Shown here piece by piece: positions 11,228 through 22,544 of a stretch of 64,000 nucleotides of DNA (the stretch's first letter is position 1; each line of letters begins with the position of its first letter). A program made the position numbers and the translations under genes. This DNA is from Bettongia penicillata ogilbyi. Lineage: Eukaryota; Chordata; Mammalia; Diprotodontia; Potoroidae. The notes beneath the pieces are model-generated. The model ran no database searches and was not told where the DNA came from. It was given only the letters and a program-made list of their open reading frames with translations. The DNA is taken from assembly GCA_023548195.1 (NCBI GenBank), contig JAJHZJ010000043.1, positions 1,306,391 through 1,370,390 on the forward strand. Direction: 5' to 3'.

Positions 11228-11770
11228 CCCCTACCCTCAAGTCTTCTCTACTTCAGGCTAAAATCTCCAAGTCCTTGGACAGTCCTCATAGCATATGGAT
11301 TCAAATCCTTTTTTCCTTACTCTCTTCAGACTACCAGTATCCTTAAATTGTGGTACCCAGAACTCATGCTCTGGAGTGGGCAGAGTACAAAGAGATGAAT
11401 GTGAATCACCTCTGTGTTCAACGTGTCACATCATCCCTGTTGAGAGCAATGTCTTTGCTCCTACAACCCTGTCTCTCCAGGGCATCTCTGCTGGGCTTGT
11501 GGTCACTGAGTCATTCTTTGCTACCAACTGATGGACTTCATTTACCAGCTTCTGAGGCATCCCTGGCTCCCTGATAGGGAAGAATGGCTCATAAGCCTCT
11601 CCCTGACATGAGTGCGCTAAAGTTCTTTTACTGTATAGCCTTGGCTAGGAGCCCTACGTTGTTTTTTTTTTTTTTTTTGACTACCTAATTTTTAATCTGT
11701 TGCTCATTTTTAGTCCTTGATCAGAGATGACCCTCTGACTTTAACTTCTATTAAATTTCTAACTATCAGC
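11228..11770 (-). mobile_element. CR1/L3-type LINE fragment, minus strand
   Basis: Reads 'acttcaggctaaaatctcc', 'ttgtggtacccagaactca' and 'agtgggcagagtacaaag', the inverted CR1/L3 3' region ('ggctaaacatccccag', 'tggtgcccagaactga', 'cagggcagagta'). A run of 17 T at about 11662-11678 lies inside it. Confidence 0.75.
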
Positions 11771-12059
11771 CTACGTTCCCACACACCATAGCAACTATTG
11801 GTGGGCTACCCTTACGTCCCCTGGATGCTCCTGGATTGGCTCTAGTAATTCCTTCACGGCAGGACTCTTGCTCCCTCTCCCTTCCTGCCCTCTTCTCCTC
11901 CCCAGGCTGCTGAGAGCCAATCCACCCAGAGGGTCCTTTCTTCCCCACGAGCGTTGGGTCAGTCATTTCCAGGACCCTGGTCTGGCAGGGCAGGCACCTA
12001 GATTCTCCTCAAAGAGTGTTGCATCTTGCCTTCTACCCTGCTGCTGAACCCCTAGACTT

Positions 12060-12228
12060 CCTAGATCTTTCCACATGATTTGCAGCTGAATCGACCTAAA
12101 ATATCATCTCTCCCTATCAGAGGGTGAGCTCCTTGAGAGCACGGGCTGTCTTCCTTTTCTAGTTGTGTCTCCACTAGTATAGTGCTTGGCACAAATTAAA
12201 TGATTAATAAGTGCTTTTTAGCAATTTA
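12060..12228 (+). mobile_element. L2 LINE 3' end
   Basis: Terminal pattern 'gagggtgagctccttgagag', 'agtgcttggcacaaatt' and 'gattaataagtgcttttt', as expected for the last ~150 bp of L2. The 289 bases before it hold nothing recognised. Confidence 0.75.
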
Positions 12229-12355
12229 TTCATGCATACATGCATTATGCAAATGGACCTAGGGGTGTGAACAAAAGGGTTAGTCAAAGCCAATAGGACC
12301 ATCTGTCTCTATAACTGAGAGCAAGAAAATTGTTGAATTTTATGCTATATCATTC

Positions 12356-12760
<405 letters not shown>

Positions 12761-12850
12761 GTTTGTGTGTACATGCATGTGTATATGTGTGTGTGTGTTT
12801 GTGAATGTGTATTTCCATGCATACCTGCACATGTGAATGTGTGTTGAGTT
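12761..12850 (+). repeat. TG-rich tract
   Basis: Interrupted TG with CATG and TATG, directly after the GA flank. Confidence 0.85.
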
Positions 12851-12871
12851 TGTATGTATACAAACATCAGA

Positions 12872-13207
12872 CCACAAGACAAAAGACCCAGAGTTGGAAG
12901 GGACCCCAATGGACTCTGGTCTAGCCCATGCTTTGCAGAATGCCTGACAAGGGGTCCTCCAGCCTCTCCTTGTAGACTTCTAGTGAAGGGAAATCATCAC
13001 TTTTCAAGTTGAATGACCACTGACCAAGGAGAGTATGGACAGCTTATACTATTAGAAAGGTTTCTTGGACATCAGACATCCTCTTTGCACCCCGCCTCCC
13101 CTAGACAAGTTCTTTGCTCTGCCCTTTGGAGCCTAGTAGAATAAATCTAGTCCCTCTTCCATGTAGCAGTGTTTGAAATTCTTCAAGCTGTCCTTACCCC
13201 AGACCAC
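12872..13207 (-). mobile_element. CR1/L3-type LINE 3' end, minus strand
   Basis: Strong match to the inverted CR1/L3 order: 'agttggaagggaccccaat', 'gcctctccttgtagacttct', 'tttgctctgccctttggagc', 'aatctagtccctcttcc' and 'aattcttcaagctgtcc'. Interrupted on the right by the L1 insertion at 13215. Confidence 0.85.
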
Positions 13208-13214
13208 ACCTCCT

Positions 13215-14429
13215 CACCTTTTTTTCAATTTTAAAAACATTTTTATTTAGCATTTTGAGTTCCAAATTCTATCCCCACCTTCCTCCCTCTCCTCCTCTCA
13301 CCCTGAGACGATAAGTAATCAGATATAGGTTATACATCTGCAATTTTTCGAAATATTTCCATATTAGTCATTTTGCACAAAAAGATTAGAATAAAAGAAA
13401 AAAATGAAAGTGAAAAATCACATGCTTCAGTCTGTATTCAATCAATAATAAGTTCTTTCTCTGAAAGTGGATAGTATACTTGGGATTGTCTTTGATTACT
13501 GTATTGCTGAGAAGAGCTAAGTCATTCAGAGTTCTTTGTTGAACAGTATTGCTGTTACTGTGTACAATGTTCTCCTGCTTCTGTTCATTTCACTGTGCAT
13601 CAGTTAGTGTTAAGTCTTTCCAGGTTTTTCTGAAATCATCCTCCTTCATTTCTTCCAGCACAGTAGCACTCCACTAGAATCATATACTATAGCTTATTTA
13701 GCTAGTCACCAATTGATATGCATCCCTTTGATTTCTAATTCTTATCCAGCACAAAAAGAACTACTATAAATATTTTTATCCAAATAGGTTCTTTCCCTCG
13801 TTTTTTGGATGTCTTTGAGATACAGACCAAGCAGCGGTATTACTGGAATAAAGAATATGCAGTTTTGTAGCCTTTCGCCATAGTTCCAAATTGTTCTCCA
13901 GAATGGTTGGATCAGTTCACAACTCTACTAACAGGACATTAGTGTTCCAGTTTTCCCATATCCCCTTCAATATCCAACATTTTCCTTTTTTGTCATATTA
14001 GCCAATTTTACAGGAGTGGGATGGGGCCTCATGGTTGTTTCAATTTTCATTTCTCTAATTAATAGTGATTTACAGCATTTTTATATGACTATAGATAGTT
14101 TTGATTTCTTTGTCTGAAAATGGCCTGTTCATATCCTTTGACCATTTATCAATTGAGGAACGACTTGTATTCTTGTACATTTGCCTCAGTTCTCTATATA
14201 TTTGAGAAATGAGGTCTTTATCATAGAAACTTGTTGAAATTCCCCTCCTTCCAATCCTCTGCTTTCTTTATAATTTTGGTTGCATTGGTTTTATTTGTGC
14301 AAAAGATTTTTAATTTTATGTAATCAAAATGATCTATTTTACATTTTGTAACTTTCTATCTCCTTTGGTCCTAGTTTTTCACTTATTCATAAATCTGACA
14401 GATAAACTATTCCATGCTCTCCTAATTTG
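13215..14429 (-). mobile_element. L1 3' end and 3' UTR, marsupial type, minus strand
   Basis: Begins with the inverted poly-A ('ttttttcaattttaaaaac') and runs through the known 3' region: 'cattttgagttccaaattct', 'ttctgttcatttcactgtg', 'ccaattgatatgcatccctt', 'ccaaattgttctccagaatg' and 'tcctttgaccatttatcaat'. It ends near 'ctcctaatttgctt'. A 5'-truncated copy of about 1.2 kb inserted into CR1 sequence, which resumes at 14430. Confidence 0.9.
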
Positions 14430-14508
14430 CTTCTCTCCATTTTTTCCACCAGAATGGCTTAGCTTAGTAGATTTTGTCAAATACTTCACCAAAATCTAAG
14501 TAAACTTT
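14430..14508 (-). mobile_element. CR1/L3-type LINE internal fragment
   Basis: 'ctccattttttccaccagaa', 'gattttgtcaaatacttcac' and 'aaaatctaagtaaact' correspond to the inverted CR1/L3 RT-proximal region. It lies just beyond the L1, so the L1 probably landed in a CR1 copy that has since lost sequence. Confidence 0.65.
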
Positions 14509-15585
14509 CAGCAACAGTGTTCCTGGAGCAGGAGATGAGTATAGCACGATAGGACGTGTTTGTGATGGAGTCCCACTGACTGTGTCCCCCTGTGTGTAGG
14601 GAAGGGGTATTTGAATGAGTGTGGAAGCATGCCTCTCCATGTGTGCACTGTGCATGTATATACATACATGTGTAAGCACTCATTTGTGTGTGTGTGCCAC
14701 AACTTGTTGCTGCTCCTGGCTGACTTTCTGAGTCAGCACCCTGATGGCTGATCCTCTGAGCTGGGCACTCAGAGCCTGCCTACCTGCTATGTCATTACTG
14801 AGCACTATAGGTTTTATTCTGGGGCACAAGGGGAGGCTCAGAAAAGGCAGCAGGAGTGACAACCCTCTTTCTGTATCCTAGCATCTGTGACAGATCTCAT
14901 TCTCTAGTTAGAGATTTGGTCCCACTGAGCTCTGCCATTGGGAGGGATGTGAAGGCCCAGGCCACTGTCTGAGCTGAGTTCTGGCCAAAGTACCCCCTCC
15001 CTTGATCCTGGGGCTGCTTCGAAGTGAGGTCCTCTGAGGAGAATCGATGTCTGAGCTTGATGGGCACTCCAGCCTCCTAGGGGGCTGGGGCTGCCTGGTT
15101 TTTGGTCTTGGGGAAATGACTCAAGTTCAGGGAATATTTGAAGGAGGAGAGAGTCAGGCCTGGCTAGTGCTCAGGACTAAGAGATCCCAGCTCTCAGGGA
15201 GGAGTGGACAGACTTGGTGGAGTCCCTGGGAGGGCTGTGAGAGGGGGGCTGAAAATTAGGGAAAGGAGAGTAAGGCAAAGCAGGAAGAAAGGGACATCTC
15301 CAGGATGGGACTGATTTCTCTTCCATTAGTGCTCACTGCTCTGAGTTCAGCCCAAGAATCCAGGAGGTTCTGAGGACATGCTCATTGAATAAATGAGGAA
15401 AGGTGAACAAGAGACCTCCTGAAGGGGAAAGGGTGGCCTGAAGCATGGTGGCATGGCTCAGTCATTCTCCCCCCACCCCCCCAACCACTAGTCAGAAAGA
15501 CCAGGCATCCTGGTGCCCACCTTTTGAACTGGAGTCAACTGGTGTGCTCACCATAACCACCCCTTCCTAGGATGGGAGCAGCTGT
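14509..15585. other. Unassigned unique sequence
   Basis: About 1.1 kb with a small TG/CATG-rich patch at about 14640-14695. No exon, repeat family or RNA gene recognised. Confidence 0.5.
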
Positions 15586-15631
15586 CATTCATTCATTCAT
15601 TCATTCATTCATTCATTCATTCATTCATTCA
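15586..15631 (+). repeat. (CATT)n microsatellite
   Basis: About 11.5 perfect CATT units, followed directly by 'cagcacctactgtgttcagg', which resembles the L2/SINE junction where such CATT tracts commonly arise. Confidence 0.97.
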
Positions 15632-16071
15632 GCACCTACTGTGTTCAGGCTTTCCCTTTCCTCTCCTTTGGGGGTTGACATTTCCTCAACAGAGCAAGCA
15701 GGGGGAAGTGTGCCCACACCCTTTAGCATCCATGCCAATGTGAAAAATAATACCCCAAAGCTTTCTTTGAAGGATCTGATCATTAACCCAATTGGCAGTG
15801 AGGCTTTCAAGTTTGACCCAAGGGAATATGGTCTCATCTCTTCTCTCCAGGGTCATGGTGCTCTCACTAACTGTTACTTACTGGCTTCCAGATGCTATGT
15901 ATTAGGGTTGGAACACGGAAAAGCAAAGCCTTCCCTGAAGGTGCCCCTTCCACAACTATGTCCTTACTCTAGATTTTATATGCAAAGGTCCTGTGTTGGG
16001 CTCCAGGGAGACCCAAGAGACAGAGGACACCTCCTTGAGAGACCAATCAGGGTAAGAGGGGTGTCTGTTGA
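15632..16071. other. Unassigned sequence
   Basis: No repeat recognised after the CATT tract. A 247-codon frame spans 15572-16315 but crosses the microsatellite and the HAL1 tail (see rejected items). Confidence 0.5.
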
Positions 16072-16636
16072 ATGTGAAAACAATTTTAACATTCATTTTA
16101 AAAACTTTGAGTTCCACATTTTCTACCTTCTTTCCTCCCCACCCACCCCCATTGAGAAGGCAAGCAATTCAATATGTTGTACATGTATAGCCATACAGAA
16201 CACTTCCAAAATAGTCATATTGGGCAAGACTAACTATATTTCCCTCTATCCTATTCCACCATTTAGTCTATTCTCTCCTTTGACTCTGTCCCTCCTCAAA
16301 AGTGTTTGCTTCTGATTACCCCTCCTCCCATTTACCCTCCCTTCTATCATTCCCCCTACTTTTATCCCCTTCCCCTGTACTTTCCTGTAGGGCAAGATAG
16401 ATTTTCATACCCAGTTGAGTGTATATGTTATTCCCTCCTTAAGCCAAATCTGATGAGAGTGAGATTCACTCATTCCCTCTCACCTCCCTCCTCTTCTCCT
16501 CCATTGTAAAAGTTTTTTCTTGCCTCTTTTATATGAGATAATTTACCCATTCTGTCTCTTCCCTTCCCCCAGTACATTCCTCTCTCTGTAATTTTATTTT
16601 TTTGATATTATCTCTTCATATTTGACTCACCCAGTG

Positions 16637-16674
<38 letters not shown>

Positions 16675-17160
16675 TCCCTCCAACTACCCTAATACTGAGA
16701 AAGGTCTCATGAGTTACAAGTACCATCTTTCCTTGCAGGAATGTAAACAGTTCAACTTAATAAGTCCCTTATGATTTTTCTTTGCTGTTTAGCTTTTCAT
16801 GCTTCTCTTGATTGTTGTATTTGAAAGTCAAATTTTCTATTCAATTCTGGTCTTTTCATCAAGAATGCTTGAAAATTCTTTACTTTATTGAATGTCCATC
16901 CCATCCTGAAGTATTCTACTCAGTTTTTCTTGGTAGGTGATTCTTGATTTTAACCCTAGCTCCTTTGACATCTGAAATATCATATTTTAAGCCCTCTGAT
17001 CACTTAATGTGGAAGCTTCTAAATCTTGTGTTAGCCCAATTGTGTTTCTATAATACTTAAATTGTTTCTTTCTGACTGCTTGTAATATTTTCTCTTTGAC
17101 CTGGGAATTCTAGAATTTGGCTACAATATTCCTAGGAATTTTCCTTTTGCTGTTTCAGGA
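16072..17160 (-). mobile_element. HAL1-like (ORF1-only L1 relative), minus strand
   Basis: Starts at the inverted 3' end ('ttttaaaaactttgagttcc'), passes a long pyrimidine-rich 3' UTR, then inverted ORF1 C-terminal coding text ('cttcatgcttctcttg'-type and 'agaatgcttgaaaattct' segments, 'ttctttctgactgcttgtaa', 'ggctacaatattcctagga'). Going straight from ORF1-like sequence to the 3' UTR with no ORF2 between is the HAL1 layout. The frame is broken many times. Confidence 0.75.
16638..16672 (+). repeat. (TG)n microsatellite inside HAL1
   Basis: About 17 perfect TG units in the element's 3' UTR, younger than the element or expanded from a short internal run. Confidence 0.97.
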
Positions 17161-17491
17161 GGCAGTCTCTTTAGACAACCAGCCCTTTCCCTCCTCCTTA
17201 TTGGAGTTGTTTCATGTTTTTGTCTTCAGTATTTAATTCTTGACCATTGTCTATCCTTCTGAGGTACATTTCCCTGAAGCAGATCAATGCCTGTTTCTTC
17301 TCTGAACCTTTTGAGGTCTTCCTCATAACATCAAGAATTTATGTCTCTTTCAACAATTCTCCAGTCAACTCACTTTCCCTCATAGTTTCCATCTTTTCAC
17401 CACAGCAACAAAGTTGTCCTTGTTGATGAAAGTCAAACCCAGTATCAATGCCCCCTCAGTTTCTCCATCTTCAGAAGATTCAAATCATCAT
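17161..17491. other. Unassigned sequence, possibly more of the HAL1 element
   Basis: AT-rich pyrimidine-biased text continues from the HAL1 but I cannot align it to ORF1 with confidence. Confidence 0.4.
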
Positions 17492-17712
17492 TTGAGGTAG
17501 CTAGATGGCACAGAACTCTGGGCGTTCAGGTCAGGAAGACCTTAGCTCAAATCTGACCTCAAATGCTTATTAGTCTCATGACCACGGACAAGACATTTTA
17601 CCTCTGTTTGTAAAATGGAAATATGAACAGCACCTACTTCTCAGGATTGTGACAATCCAATGGAATAGTGTGAGGGGATTAGCACAGGACTTGACACATA
17701 ATAGCTGCTTCT
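17492..17712 (+). mobile_element. CORE-SINE (MON1-like), near full length
   Basis: Head 'gaggtagctagatggcacag', box B-like 'tagctcaaatctgacc', CORE 'atgaccacggacaagac', 'cctctgtttgtaaaatgg' and tail 'cttgacacataatagctgc'. Confidence 0.85.
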
Positions 17713-17944
17713 TTCTTTCCCCACTTTCCTTCCCCTTCTCCATCTCGTTTCCTGGATTTTGGTATATAGATTCTTTAACAATGGCTTACCCTGATGGGTT
17801 TCTCCTCCCCAGCTATTTAGCCCATTCTCTCATCTCACAATACTGAGATCTTTTCCTACCCTCATTTGCGTCTTTTGTTAGTGCTTTGAAGATGTAAAGG
17901 AGAACAGTTTCCATATGACATAACCCTTGCTATACTCAGAGGTA

Positions 17945-18058
17945 ACATGAAAGAATGGTGATACCACTAGACACAGAGTTGGGAAGACCTGAATTCAAAC
18001 CCTTCCTCTGGTACTCACTAGATGTGTGTCCCTGGACATGTCACCACCTCTGTGGATC
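17945..18058 (+). mobile_element. CORE-SINE 5' fragment
   Basis: 'ggaagacctgaattcaaac' (box B region) followed by 'actcactagatgtgtgtccc' (CORE). The 3' half is missing. Confidence 0.7.
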
Positions 18059-18214
18059 TCCAGCAACTATCTTGGATGTGTTTACTATGTCTTAGGGTTC
18101 TACTTTGGAGAAGGAATTTCCCATACTGGATTTCATGTCACTGCAGAGATGTTTCATACATTTAGAAAAAAGAGTAAAGATCCTGTCTTCAATGACAGAC
18201 AAGTATCACTCATC

Positions 18215-18455
18215 AACATAGTCTGAAATGTGCTCTCTCCCCAGCTCTGCTTCTCAATTCTCTTCAGATCTTAGCTCGGACACCATCACTAATGATCCTT
18301 TCTGATGTCCCCACAAATAATGTTCTCATTTTCAAATTATATTGCATTTACTTGTCTGCATATGTGCTGAATTCATTTAGTGGAATACAAGCCCTTGGAG
18401 GTCAGGGGCTGTCTTTCTGTTGCCTTACCCTCAGTAGGTACTTAATCTTAAGCTT
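18215..18455 (+). mobile_element. L2 LINE 3' end
   Basis: 'cttcagatcttagctcgga', 'ttgcatttacttgtctgcat', 'acaagcccttggaggtcagg', 'cctcagtaggtacttaatc' follow the L2 3' order. Confidence 0.7.
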
Positions 18456-18654
18456 AGGGTATAGGATTTGTTCAGAGAAGACCAGGAGCTCTAGTACCAG
18501 GGCCGCTTATCCACCTCTGGTGTCACCTGATTCACCCAATTTTCACCTTGGGCTCCAAGAAGCTGTACCGTGCCCGGTGGTCACACCCCAGTAAAGCAAC
18601 TTGACAGATGAACTAAACCAGGACAAGGGTCATTGACAGGTCTCAAATCCACTG

Positions 18655-18960
18655 GTGAATTAGGGGAATTTTGATTGCCCTCATATTAAGCAGAAACCCA
18701 ATAAATCTCCTGTGAGCATTCCTACTGCCGATAGCGGGCGCCGGGCCTTGCCTCTTCAGCTCTATGGGCCGCCCACAAAGTCATAAAGCTGATTCGATCT
18801 GAACATGCATATTTTACATGTAAATTGGATTGCTACGGCCCATTAGACCTTTACATAAACAATATATTTTGGTTAAGAGAAAAAACTTTCTTCACTTTGC
18901 ATTCTGGAAGTTCATAATGCTAAAAGCTTGTGCTGGAGAGCCAGTGTGGATAGGCTGGGC
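18655..18960. promoter_or_regulatory. Candidate conserved non-coding element with POU/homeodomain/forkhead-like motifs
   Basis: Repeat-free, with several CpGs in an otherwise CpG-poor region. Contains ATGCAT at 18805-18810 followed by an AT-rich core ('acatgtaaattggattg'), TAAACA with AATA at 18856-18864 (forkhead-like), and 'cccattagacc' (homeodomain-like). No open frame of note. Regulatory function is inference from motif density and lack of repeat decay. Confidence 0.3.
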
Positions 18961-19239
18961 TTCAGGCCCCAGGGTCAGTCTGGGAGGGAGGGGACAGGGT
19001 CCCTTGTTGCCAGCATGTCCTTTGCTCTCTAGGCCAAGGAGGAGCAGCTGGTATTGGGGAAAGGTGTCCTAGGACAGGTGTAATGGAGATCTTTCATTAA
19101 AAGCTCATTCTCCTGGTGCCATTGTGAGTGGTCTGTGCCCTGATTGAATTAGCTAGGTATTTGGTCCAGGGACTGTCACTAGGGAGCAGAGTCAGGTGCT
19201 AAGGGGAAGTGCATTGTTGGATATATTCTCAGGGGCTTG

Positions 19240-19372
19240 GGTTCTGCCCCTTTCTCCCTGGGTGGGGGGAGAGGCTCTGGACAAGTCACTTTGGGTCTCA
19301 GTTTCCTCCTTTGTAAAACAAGGGGGTTAGGTCCTTCCCAGGTCTCCAGATGTACTTTTGTGATTCGAGGTG
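19240..19372 (+). mobile_element. MIR-type SINE with CR1/L3-like tail
   Basis: 'ctggacaagtcactttggg', 'tctcagtttcctcctttgta' then 'gggttaggtccttcccagg', the 'ggactagatgacctctaagg' tail shared with the CR1/L3 3' end. Confidence 0.75.
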
Positions 19373-19655
19373 GGTTCTTGGACAGTCATGCAGCTAGTCC
19401 CAGTCACAAGGTGATGATGGAATTTGGTCATTGGTGGAGATGGGGGTGATGGAGAGGAACCTGAGTCTCTTTTTGGGCAGAATCTGCAGTGGGCATCAGG
19501 CATCGATACCCTCTCTTCCATCATGCCCACATGCCCTGGAGTGAGTGCTCGCTGTCCACTTGTACTTTCTTCCCTCTGTTCATTTTGGCTTTTCTTCCAC
19601 CATACTCCAAATGTAAGAGGCAGCATTTTCTTTGACCACTTCCTTCCAACCATTA

Positions 19656-19770
19656 AATAATGTGGCTTCAGGCTCCGGTGCACCACAGGCAGATTAAAGT
19701 GGATAACGGTCCGTCCAATTTGCTTTTTTTAGCATTCAGCTGCTAGGATGTGATGCTCTGAGAATCCAGG
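19656..19770. promoter_or_regulatory. Weak candidate conserved element
   Basis: Repeat-free and AT-rich with 'taaataatgtggcttcagg', 'agattaaagtggataacgg' and 'ccgtccaatttgc'. I see no frame. Evidence is impressionistic. Confidence 0.15.
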
Positions 19771-20499
19771 CCCACAGCTCCAGCTTGGGCATCCACACAC
19801 AAGGAGCAGAAGAAGGATCCCGGTAGTCATGGCCGCTCAGCATTGGGAAGGAGAGCAGACTCGGGGGAGCTCAGAGTGTCTGTGGCAGAGGGGAGGGAGG
19901 GTGAAGGGGCCCCTGAAGGGAAGGAGTTGCTAAGGAAAAGAGTGAGGTTTGCAGAAGGCCAGACGTTACCTCAGAAAGGTCCCTGGTGAGTGCCTAGGTC
20001 TGGCCTGTGCAGAACACATTACTGTCCCACATGGAGGACATCTGCCGTCTTGTTTGCCAAGGACTTGGGCTGAAGAGCTCAGGGGCCAAGGCTTTGGAGG
20101 CATGCCTGCACAGATCCAAGTGAAATGTTTTGAGAAGTCTGATTTCCCAGGGGTCAGGAAGCAAAGAGCTGAGAAGAGTCTGTTTTTCCCACAAACAATG
20201 CAGAGGGTGATGGAGGTGGTGCAAGGGATCGAGAGAGGCTGGGGTGGCTGGAGAAGGAGCAGCTGGTGGGAAATGTTTTTGGTCATGGGTGGGAAGAGAG
20301 ACTACTGCTCTCCTGGTCCCACAGCCCAAGAAACTCAGGCTCTATCCAGCTCTGCTCTCACATGACCTCAGGCAACTCGTCTTTCCTGCACCAGTCCTCA
20401 TCCAGGCAGAGAGATTTCCCTGGACCCCTCATTTCTAGGAAGCTGGCCACCTTCTTAATCAATAGACAGTCTCCTGGCTACCCTCCTTTGGTCATGGGA
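19771..20499. other. Unassigned unique sequence
   Basis: About 730 bp. Open frames of 138, 106 and 111 codons overlap on both strands here, which is expected in moderately GC-rich non-coding DNA. No domain seen. Confidence 0.5.
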
Positions 20500-20744
20500 A
20501 CACACACACACACACACACACATACACACACAGACACACACACACTCTCTCTCTCTCTTTCCCCACATGTAAGCACACATCCACACTCACTCTCCCTACA
20601 CACACATACACACACATACATGCTCCCCCCACAAGCACACACACACACATGCTCACTCCCCTCCACAAGCATACACACACAAACACACACACACACTCTC
20701 TCTCTCTTTGCCCACACATAAGCACACATCCACACTCACTCTCC

Positions 20745-20787
<43 letters not shown>

Positions 20788-20880
20788 CACTCCCCTCCAC
20801 AAGCACACACACACATGCTTACTCCCCCCCACAAGCACGCACACACACACACATACCTCTACACAAACACCAACAGACAA
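20500..20880 (+). repeat. AC-rich satellite with a ~149-bp higher-order repeat
   Basis: (AC)n tracts separated by 'ctctctctctct' and 'aagcacacatccacactcac' blocks. The 'aagcacacat' landmark is at 20571 and again at 20720, so a block of about 149 bp is present twice, with a third partial copy of the 'cccctccacaagca' part. Confidence 0.9.
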
Positions 20881-21324
20881 ACATGAGTCTCCTTACTCAG
20901 AGCAGCTCAAGAATTATTGATTCTCCTTCCGTCCCTGGCCAAATCCATTAGAACTGAAACTCAGGTCATCTCTGGGAGCCGTTCTTTATCTTCCTTCACA
21001 GCTGGAGTTAAAGGGGGGAACCCTGGAATCCCCAAAAGTCATCCTTCCAGAGTGTCTCCAAACCAGAGGGCAGGGCACTTTCTAGAGGCATGAGGTGGAC
21101 AGTGTCCTTGCTTTAAGAATCTAGGAAAAAAATTTCTTTAAAATGGAAAGCAAACCCAAAAGAAAATATCTCTCCTTTTTGTTTCCTCCCTGCCAAGCCT
21201 GACCCTGACCCTGTCCTTTAGTAGGATACTTGCCTGCTTCCTATGCTAATATTTCTGGGCCAGAGGACCTGGTAGCTGCCCTGGGGGGCCTCTTCCTTGT
21301 TAGAGCAAGGCTCCCATTGCCTTT
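20881..21324. other. Unassigned sequence
   Basis: No repeat family or gene recognised. Confidence 0.5.
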
Positions 21325-21480
21325 TGATCCTAGCACCAGAAAGATTATGCATTCTAATGTCCTTATGTTACAGGAGGCTCCAAAATGGAGAAGGACCTAG
21401 CCCCAGGTCACACAGGCCAAATCATGATTTCTACCCCGGCTTTCTGGTTCCCAGTTCAGGGCTCTGTCCACTATCCCAGG
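21325..21480 (-). mobile_element. MIR-like SINE fragment, minus strand
   Basis: 'aatggagaaggacctagccc', 'ccaggtcacacaggccaa', 'tttctaccccggctttctgg' and 'ctctgtccactatccc' follow the inverted MIR order. Confidence 0.65.
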
Positions 21481-21589
21481 CTGGTGAGTAACGAGGACAG
21501 GAAGGGAAGAAGGGGTGGATGGAGAAGAACCGGAGGAGGCAGAAGCTCAATCTTTCCCAAGACTGACCTCTGCATCTCTGCACTTTGAA

Positions 21590-21790
21590 AGCGAACAGCG
21601 TCTGCACCCTGCAGATTACCCCAACTGATCGATCAGTCCATCAGCTGGCGATGGTTGTCTTGGCCAGTGAAAATGATTAGAAGCCTCCCCACTGGGGCCC
21701 ATCGGAGCTGTCCAGCGAGGGAGGAGCTTCGATGCCGGGACACCTGGGAAGGGGAGCCTTCATTAAGATGGGGCTTTTAGCAAAGCTTTG
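21590..21790. promoter_or_regulatory. Candidate conserved non-coding element
   Basis: Repeat-free block with six or more CpGs, the palindrome 'tgatcgatca' near 21629, an 'aaaatgattagaagcc' homeodomain-like core and 'ccttcattaagatgg'. No coding frame. Function is inference. Confidence 0.25.
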
Positions 21791-22544
21791 CTCTTATGGA
21801 AGATAGATTTGGGCTTCACTCTCTGTCCTGGATTTCTTTCTTTCTTTTTCCTTCCTTTCATTTCAGATTCTGTTTCTCTGCTGAAGAAGCCTCCTGAGCC
21901 TCTGCTCGGAAAATGAGTGAGTGGGCAGAGCTGGTCTGAGTGGCTAAGCCTGCAGGGCTCTCCCTCCTTCTGCCTTCCTCCCCTGCTGCCCCTCTCCCGG
22001 GCCCCTCTGATTCTTCTGGCTGCTTGCAGGAATGGAAAGCAGTCTTGAAGTCTCCCTCGTTACCATCCTCTCTCCTAAACTTAGCTGTATTCCTGCTGAG
22101 CTCCTGAAAATGCCCTCTCCTTGTCTACCCTAGTCTTTCTCTGACAGGCCTCTTTTCCTCAATGTCTTTGCTCTTTCCACAACATTGGAGCTACTGACTT
22201 TCCTCTTCTTCCCCTCTGCCCCCTTGGTTTTCATGTCATGATAGCCTCATGGTTTCTCTTTCTCTCCTCCCTCCTCTTTTTCTGTATGTTTTGGTCCCTA
22301 TGTGTATCTGTCTTTCTGTCTGTGCCTGTCTGTCTGTCTCCAAGTCACCACTATTCTCCTAAGCCCATTGGTCTGAACACCACATGCAGTCATCTTGCTC
22401 CCCCCCCGTCACTGGCCATATCACATTCCTTCTGCCTCCCTTAGGCCATGTCTTATGTGGCTGCTCACAGAGCCAACACCAGGGGCAAGAGGCACTCACA
22501 GTATCTCTTCTAGGGAAGCATCTCAGGATGTCTTCTGGGATATT
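21791..22544. other. Unassigned pyrimidine-rich sequence
   Basis: About 750 bp, CT-biased with a small TCTG-rich patch near 22305-22345. No family or gene recognised. Confidence 0.5.

Noticed and set aside
15572..16315. 247-codon frame as a gene
   Set aside because: It spans the CATT microsatellite, unassigned DNA and the HAL1 3' end; no domain, no splice support.
20500..20880. CRISPR-like array
   Set aside because: Vertebrate AC satellite with duplicated blocks; no conserved repeat with unique spacers.
20266..20951. Thr/His-rich frames as secreted or repeat proteins
   Set aside because: Translations of (AC)n text in all frames.
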